From CAVWCW01 sp963753615 (GTDB lineage: Bacteria > Pseudomonadota > Gammaproteobacteria > Chromatiales > Chromatiaceae), in NCBI GenBank assembly GCA_963753615.1, contig CAVWCW010000005.1, positions 1 to 64,000 on the forward strand: a stretch of 64,000 nt of DNA, in the 5' to 3' direction. Made by a program: the position numbers and the translations under genes. Position 1 is the stretch's first letter. The number at the start of each line of letters is the position of its first letter. Shown here piece by piece: positions 60,203 through 64,000 of the stretch. Under the pieces are notes generated by a model. That model had not been told where the DNA came from. It did no database searches and saw only the letters and a program-made list of their open reading frames with translations.

Positions 60203-61333
60203 TTATCCCAACTCGCCTCGGTAGATTCGGGAGCGACGGCTATACAGGGTCTTGAACTTGAGCCAGATGCCGCTCACGGTGGCATTGTCCTCCAGTTCCC
60301 GGTTGGTCTCCATATAGCGAACCCCGCGCCGGCGCAGGGTGTCGTACATGTCGAGGAAGGTGAGGCCGGTCAGCTGGGCGCTGGGCAGCCCCGGGCGGGC
60401 TGCGGCTAGCAGGAATTCCACCGTCTCCGGATTGCGGTACTCCCTGAGGATATGCCAGAAACCGGTGGGGAACAGGCTTCCGCCGGCCTTGCGAAACGAG
60501 CGGCTGAGGTTCGGAATGCCCATGAAGAAGCCGAGGAACCGGTCGTCGCGGTCGAAAGTGAGCTTGACGAAATCCGGGTCTAAGAAGCCGAAGTACTTTT
60601 TGGTGTAGTAATCGGTTTGCTGCTGGGTCAAGGGCACCACCCCGTGCAGCGGCGCGAAGGCCTCCTGGAGCACATCCCACACCTTGGGGGCGTGGGAGAG
60701 CAGTTCCTTGCGGCTGCGGCAGGTTACCACCCGGTAGTCCTGCTGATCTGCGAAGCGCTTGCGAAGGCGCTCGAACAGGGGGAAGCGGTCGGGGATCTCG
60801 CAGCGGTATTCGACGTAATCCACGTCCTTTTCCAGCCCGCACCGCTCCAGAAGCTGGGCGTAATAGGGGGGGTTGTAACTGCCGCTGAGGGTCGGCACAA
60901 AGTCGAAACCCTCTACCAGCAATCCCTCCGGGTCGAGGTCGGTAAAGCCATAGGGACCGGCGATCTCGCTGCAACCCTCGGCCTGCAGCCAATCTCGGGC
61001 CTGCCCCAGCAAGCGATCCGCCACCCGCTGATCATCCACCGACTCGAACCAGCCGAAGCGCCCGCGCCGGTAACCGAGCTTCCCCGCCTCCAGCGGATTG
61101 AAGATGGCGCAAATGCGACCGACCGGGCGCTCGCCATCAAACGCCAACCACAGCCTGGCTTTGCAGATCCCGAAGTTCGGATTGCGCCGCCGATCGAAAT
61201 AGGACAGCTCGTCTGCAGTTAGCTGCGGAACCTTGTACGGATGGTCTCGGTAGTGGTCGAGGGCAAAGCGCACCCAACGCTTGAGGTCGGAGCGATTGTC
61301 TGCTTCTCGAATTTCGATGCTCACTGGGGTCAC
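60203..61333 (-). CDS. GNAT-fold acyltransferase, YghO-like
   Basis: A 376-residue protein; GTG 61333 gives VTPVSIEIREADNRSDLKRW, and a GTG four codons later is also possible. VRFALDHYRDHPYKVPQLTA, then ARLWLAFDGERPVGRICAIF, FGWFESVDDQRVADRLLGQA, CSEIAGPYGFTDLDPEGLLV form a duplicated GNAT-like layout. ADRFLGFFMGIPNLSRSFRK-like and YMETNRELEDNATVSGIWLK segments end the second half. This is the family annotated YghO/N-acetyltransferase or, wrongly, GTP cyclohydrolase. Members occur near acyl-AMP ligases and sphingolipid synthesis genes. By fold and neighbourhood it may be an N-acyltransferase (ceramide-synthase-like); that is inference. Confidence 0.75.
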   Translation of the reverse strand: MTPVSIEIREADNRSDLKRWVRFALDHYRDHPYKVPQLTADELSYFDRRRNPNFGICKARLWLAFDGERPVGRICAIFNPLEAGKLGYRRGRFGWFESVDDQRVADRLLGQARDWLQAEGCSEIAGPYGFTDLDPEGLLVEGFDFVPTLSGSYNPPYYAQLLERCGLEKDVDYVEYRCEIPDRFPLFERLRKRFADQQDYRVVTCRSRKELLSHAPKVWDVLQEAFAPLHGVVPLTQQQTDYYTKKYFGFLDPDFVKLTFDRDDRFLGFFMGIPNLSRSFRKAGGSLFPTGFWHILREYRNPETVEFLLAAARPGLPSAQLTGLTFLDMYDTLRRRGVRYMETNRELEDNATVSGIWLKFKTLYSRRSRIYRGELG

Positions 61334-61426
61334 CCGGATCGGTTCTGGCTGCGTCCATCATCGGCAGCCCGGGCGGTGAGGTCAAGCGCCGAGCCGGGAT
61401 TGACAGCACCCCGCCAAGGGCTCCAA

Positions 61427-62257
61427 ATGGGCAGAATGAACAGCCGACCGACCCCCTCCGAGAAACCCTTCCAGGCCCTGGTACTGGCCGGCGACCGCGG
61501 CCCCGGCGATGGGGTCGCCCGAGCCGCCGGCGTCTGCTGCAAGGCCCTGGCCCCGGTGGCCGGCCGGCCGATGCTGCTGTCGGTGCTCGATGCCCTGGCC
61601 GCCAGCGAACAGGCGGGGGAGCCGTTGCTATGCGGCCCGCCGCCGCAAGCCCTGGAGCAGTGTTCGGCGCTGGCGGCGGGGATCGCGGCCGGCAGCTGGC
61701 GCTGGATGGATAGCCTCGGCACCCCCAGCACCAGCGCCTATGCGGGCCTGCAGGCGCTCTCGGATGCCCGCCCGGTGTTGCTTACCACCGCCGATCATGC
61801 CTTGCTGGTGCCCGAGATCGTGGACCACTTTTGCCGCGAAGCCGCGCACAGCGGCTGCGACCTGGTGGTGGGCCTGGCCCGCTACGACGAAGTGATGGCG
61901 GCCCATCCAGGCGTGCGCCGGACCGGACTGAGATTCAGCGACGACCGCTACTGCGGCTGCAACCTGTTCGCGTTTCTGAGTCCGGAGGCGCGCCGTGTGG
62001 CGGATTTCTGGCGCCGCCTGGAGCAGGACCGAAAGCGGCCCTGGCGCCTTATCCGAGCGCTGGGCTGGGGCAATCTGCTGCGATGGCGGCTGGGCCGGCT
62101 CAGTCTGGAGCAGGCATTGGGATTGCTCTCAGAACGCCTGGGTCTGCGTTTGGGGCATGTGCTGCTGCCGTTCGCGGACGCGGCGGTGGACGTGGATACG
62201 CCCGCCGATTGGGACTATGTGCGCGAGCGGTTGAAGCGCGCCGGCGCCCGGGATTGA
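61427..62257 (+). CDS. MobA-like NTP transferase domain protein
   Basis: A 276-residue protein from ATG 61427 (AAGGG six bases before; ATG 61436 is an alternative). FQALVLAGDRGPGDGVARAA, then VCCKALAPVAGRPMLLSVLD is the GxG...K nucleotidyl-transfer loop. ALSDARPVLLTTADHALLVP has the metal-binding Asp region, and DLVVGLARYDEVMAAHPGVR and DRYCGCNLFAFLSPEARRVA are shared with MobA/IspD-like proteins. The C-terminal FADAAVDVDTPADWDYVRER matches MobA-like proteins with a final aspartate pair. Similar proteins occur in Caulobacter-type sphingolipid loci. Product unknown. Confidence 0.75.
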   Translation: MGRMNSRPTPSEKPFQALVLAGDRGPGDGVARAAGVCCKALAPVAGRPMLLSVLDALAASEQAGEPLLCGPPPQALEQCSALAAGIAAGSWRWMDSLGTPSTSAYAGLQALSDARPVLLTTADHALLVPEIVDHFCREAAHSGCDLVVGLARYDEVMAAHPGVRRTGLRFSDDRYCGCNLFAFLSPEARRVADFWRRLEQDRKRPWRLIRALGWGNLLRWRLGRLSLEQALGLLSERLGLRLGHVLLPFADAAVDVDTPADWDYVRERLKRAGARD

Positions 62258-62301
62258 GCTGATGGGGAATCCTGGGCGGGGTGCCTCGGAAAGCGCCCCC
62301 C

Positions 62302-63066
62302 TTAGCCGACAACCCTCGGATTGACTGCCTCGGCATCGGCCGCGATCCAACCCCCCACCATCTTGGCGGCCCGCGCCAGGTCCAGCGGATAGTCTACCTC
62401 CGCCCAATCCAGCCCCTGGATCGAGCAGGTCCAGACCCGCCCCTGGCCGGCCAACTCGCCGACCACCGACAGGTACCACTGCTTGAGCCCCCGCGGTCCG
62501 CGCATGGCCGCTTCCAGGGCAGCGCGGAACAGGGCCGGGCCCTGGCCACGGAACGACATCAGGCCGATGGACTCGCCGTCCACCCGCTGCGGCGGCAGAT
62601 CTTTGCCCACCGCCAACAGGCGCCGGTCCTCGAGCTGCACCTTCATGTCGTCGTCGTCGTAATGGACTTTGTGGTCCACCGCCAGGGTCACAGGCCGGAG
62701 CGGCGATTCCAGCAGACGCCTCAGTACTGCCGGCTCGAAGAGGGTGTCGCCGTTGAGCAGCAGAAAATCCCGGTCCATCTCCGTTCGCGCCAACCAACAG
62801 CTGGCCAGGTTATCGGCCACCTCGAAGAAGGGGTTGTAGACACTGCGCACGGGCGCTCGGTCCTGGCGCCGGGCCAACAGGGCATCGACCCGCTCGGCAC
62901 CGAAGCCGGTGACCACGACCACCTCATCGACGCCGCAGGCCAGCAGCTGGTCGATCTGCCAATCGAGCAGGGACCGGCCGTGCAGATCTACCGCGCATTT
63001 GGGTGCCGACTCGGTCAACGGCAACAGCCGTCGGCCCTGACCCGCACTGAGAACGATTGCTTTCAT
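62302..63066 (-). CDS. Nucleotidyltransferase, phosphocholine cytidylyltransferase-like
   Basis: A 254-residue protein from ATG 63066 (MKAIVLSAGQGRRLLPLTES). The G-x-G-x-R-L-x-P-L-T nucleotide loop and APKCAVDLHGRSLLDWQIDQ follow. NPFFEVADNLASCWLARTEM, FLLLNGDTLFEPAVLRRLLE (metal Asp) and AVDHKVHYDDDDMKVQLEDR match the LicC/phosphocholine cytidylyltransferase subgroup. The C-terminal segment ends IQGLDWAEVDYPLDLARAAK. It would activate a phospho-alcohol or sugar phosphate as a CDP or related derivative for lipid head-group transfer. A start at 63186 adds an unrelated leader. Confidence 0.82.
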   Translation of the reverse strand: MKAIVLSAGQGRRLLPLTESAPKCAVDLHGRSLLDWQIDQLLACGVDEVVVVTGFGAERVDALLARRQDRAPVRSVYNPFFEVADNLASCWLARTEMDRDFLLLNGDTLFEPAVLRRLLESPLRPVTLAVDHKVHYDDDDMKVQLEDRRLLAVGKDLPPQRVDGESIGLMSFRGQGPALFRAALEAAMRGPRGLKQWYLSVVGELAGQGRVWTCSIQGLDWAEVDYPLDLARAAKMVGGWIAADAEAVNPRVVG

Positions 63067-63564
63067 CCAGCCGTATTCCTCACTTCGAGGGGCACGCCAC
63101 GGATCGTGGCGGACACCAGGTTCACCCCGCCCCATCCGCCGATCGGGGCGGAATCTATGGGCGAGTAGCATAGATATTGGCGGCAATCCTGAAAGAACCC
63201 CGCGCCAATAACAGCGGCTGAAGCCCGATTGCCAATGAAGACACGCAAAACCATGTAAAGTATAATATATTACTATTCATCGATACAAGCCGGGGCGAAT
63301 GACCACCGATTCAAAGAAGAATCCCCATGGCGCTTCCGCAAACCGCTGGACGGCAACCGGGCAACGACCCTATGAGGTACCCGGCACCGACCCACGGGGA
63401 ATGCCCCGAGGGAACCCATCCCGTGCACCTCCGAGGGGGTCAGAAATGCAAATCGGACTTGAGCTTGCGGCCTATTTCAGGGACAATTACTTATTTTTGT
63501 GGGCAGAAAAATACGCTTTGGTCAGGGCGCCAGGCAGGCGGCCTCTAAAGATGAGGGGACAGTC
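63067..63564. other. 498-base AT-richer leader region of the acyl-AMP ligase gene
   Basis: No supported gene; short frames around 63299-63568 have no family resemblance. TATAATATATTACTATTC at 63261 is the most AT-rich tract nearby and holds a perfect TATAAT, but no good -35 box at 17 bases. A GGGGGTCAG element at 63434 and GAGGGGACAG at 63553 recall the GGGGACAG repeats seen at 367. Confidence 0.4.
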
Positions 63565-64000
63565 TTGAGGTTTGCAGCCACACCCACCGACAACAGCTTG
63601 GCGTTTCGGCCTGCTGACTTCAGCACCCTGGCCGAGGCCCTCGACTATGCAGCCCAAGGCCGGACCGGGTGCAACTTCTACTCCGCGCGCGGCGAACTGG
63701 CGGCTGCGGTCCCCTATTCGCTCCTGCGACAGCAGGCTCACTCCCTCGCCCGCCGCTTGGTTGGTTTGGGCCTCGCACGCGGCAGCCGCCTGGTGCTGAT
63801 CGCCGATACCACTCCCGACTTCCACCGCTTCTTTTTTGCCTGCCAGTATGCTGGGCTAGTGCCGGTGCCGGTGCCGATCCCGTTCAGTCTCGGCAGTCAC
63901 CATGCCTACGTGCATCTGCTGCGGGGCATGCTCAAAAGCAGTGCCGCCGACCTGGCGATGGCGCCCACCGACTATCTGCCCTTCGTCGCCGAGGCCAGCG
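63565..64000 (+). CDS. Fatty-acyl-AMP ligase, N-terminal part, cut by window edge
   Basis: The proposed start is TTG 63565 with GAGGGG six bases upstream; a GTG at 63499 is an alternative. The 145 residues present (LRFAATPTDNSLAFRPADFS, TLAEALDYAAQGRTGCNFYS, ARGELAAAVPYSLLRQQAHS, LARRLVGLGLARGSRLVLIA, DTTPDFHRFFFACQYAGLVP) match the start of ANL-superfamily fatty-acyl-AMP/acyl-ACP synthetases. They particularly match the group carried in bacterial ceramide loci. The ATP-binding P-loop and catalytic lysine lie past the right edge. Confidence 0.85.
   Translation, partial: MRFAATPTDNSLAFRPADFSTLAEALDYAAQGRTGCNFYSARGELAAAVPYSLLRQQAHSLARRLVGLGLARGSRLVLIADTTPDFHRFFFACQYAGLVPVPVPIPFSLGSHHAYVHLLRGMLKSSAADLAMAPTDYLPFVAEAS

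Noticed and set aside
63299..63568. 89-codon gene before the acyl-AMP ligase
   Set aside because: Composition is unlike a protein (Pro/Arg/Gly-rich), no homologue pattern, and overlapping frames are equally open.
1..64000. CRISPR array or defence island
   Set aside because: No regularly spaced repeats, cas genes, restriction-modification genes or toxin-antitoxin pairs were seen.

Overview
This is a high-GC chromosomal window from a gammaproteobacterium. The order pcnB-folK-panB-panC-panD, the zwf-pgi pair, a PEP carboxylase and a DksA2-like gene fit Chromatiales-like lineages best. That placement is inference from gene content; there is no rRNA here to confirm it. No complete insertion sequence, phage, plasmid origin or CRISPR array is visible.

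Layout. (1) 1-11.4 kb is an accessory island on the minus strand. It holds a cut-off DUF2092 gene, a tandem family of DUF1254/DUF1214 exported proteins (three intact, one with two frameshifts, one reduced to its two ends), an outer-membrane protein of the type often labelled neuromedin U, and a small envelope cassette (AI-2E-type permease, YqjD/DUF883-like, holin-X-like, coiled-coil). (2) 11.5-16.9 kb has two large regulators, a winged-helix/TPR protein and a MalT-type LuxR protein, on either side of a small membrane protein and a tautomerase. (3) 17-26 kb has non-coding DNA with hairpins and repeat ends, an L,D-transpeptidase coupled to two DppBC-type permeases, a beta-barrel protein, a histidine phosphatase, an orphan terminator, a 2OG-Fe(II) oxygenase, an SGNH-fold protein and a tiny DUF5989 gene.

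(4) 26-49.5 kb is core metabolism: pgi, zwf, glgA, ppc, panD, panC, panB, folK, pcnB, tRNA-Glu(CTC), a DUF4197 protein, an acyl-CoA synthetase/GNAT protein of the Pat type, a broken dksA2, metY, a broken S41 protease, an orphan ParA and glgP. Together these give glycogen synthesis and breakdown, entry to the oxidative pentose-phosphate path, anaplerosis, pantothenate and folate steps, and sulfhydrylation. (5) 50-55 kb is a plus-strand run: lipoprotein, CigR/RcnB-like protein, ATPase with a non-canonical P-loop, MscS-like channel (frameshifted), amidohydrolase and a four-helix membrane protein.

(6) 55-64 kb is the most interesting part. A tightly overlapping minus-strand operon encodes a three-part fusion (glycosyltransferase, methyltransferase-like, ELM1), a phosphoglycerate-mutase-like phosphatase, a 2OG-Fe(II) oxygenase, a second glycosyltransferase and a thioredoxin-fold protein. 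It is followed by a GNAT/YghO-like acyltransferase, a MobA-like NTP transferase, a phosphocholine-cytidylyltransferase-like protein and, running off the right edge, a fatty-acyl-AMP ligase. The last four resemble the flank of a bacterial sphingolipid (ceramide) locus. The operon may decorate that lipid or another envelope glycan. The decisive genes (serine palmitoyltransferase, ACP, ceramide reductase) would lie just outside the window.

Six single-base +1 insertions and one in-frame amber codon interrupt five otherwise well-preserved genes. This pattern should be separated from sequencing or assembly error before any of them is called a pseudogene.
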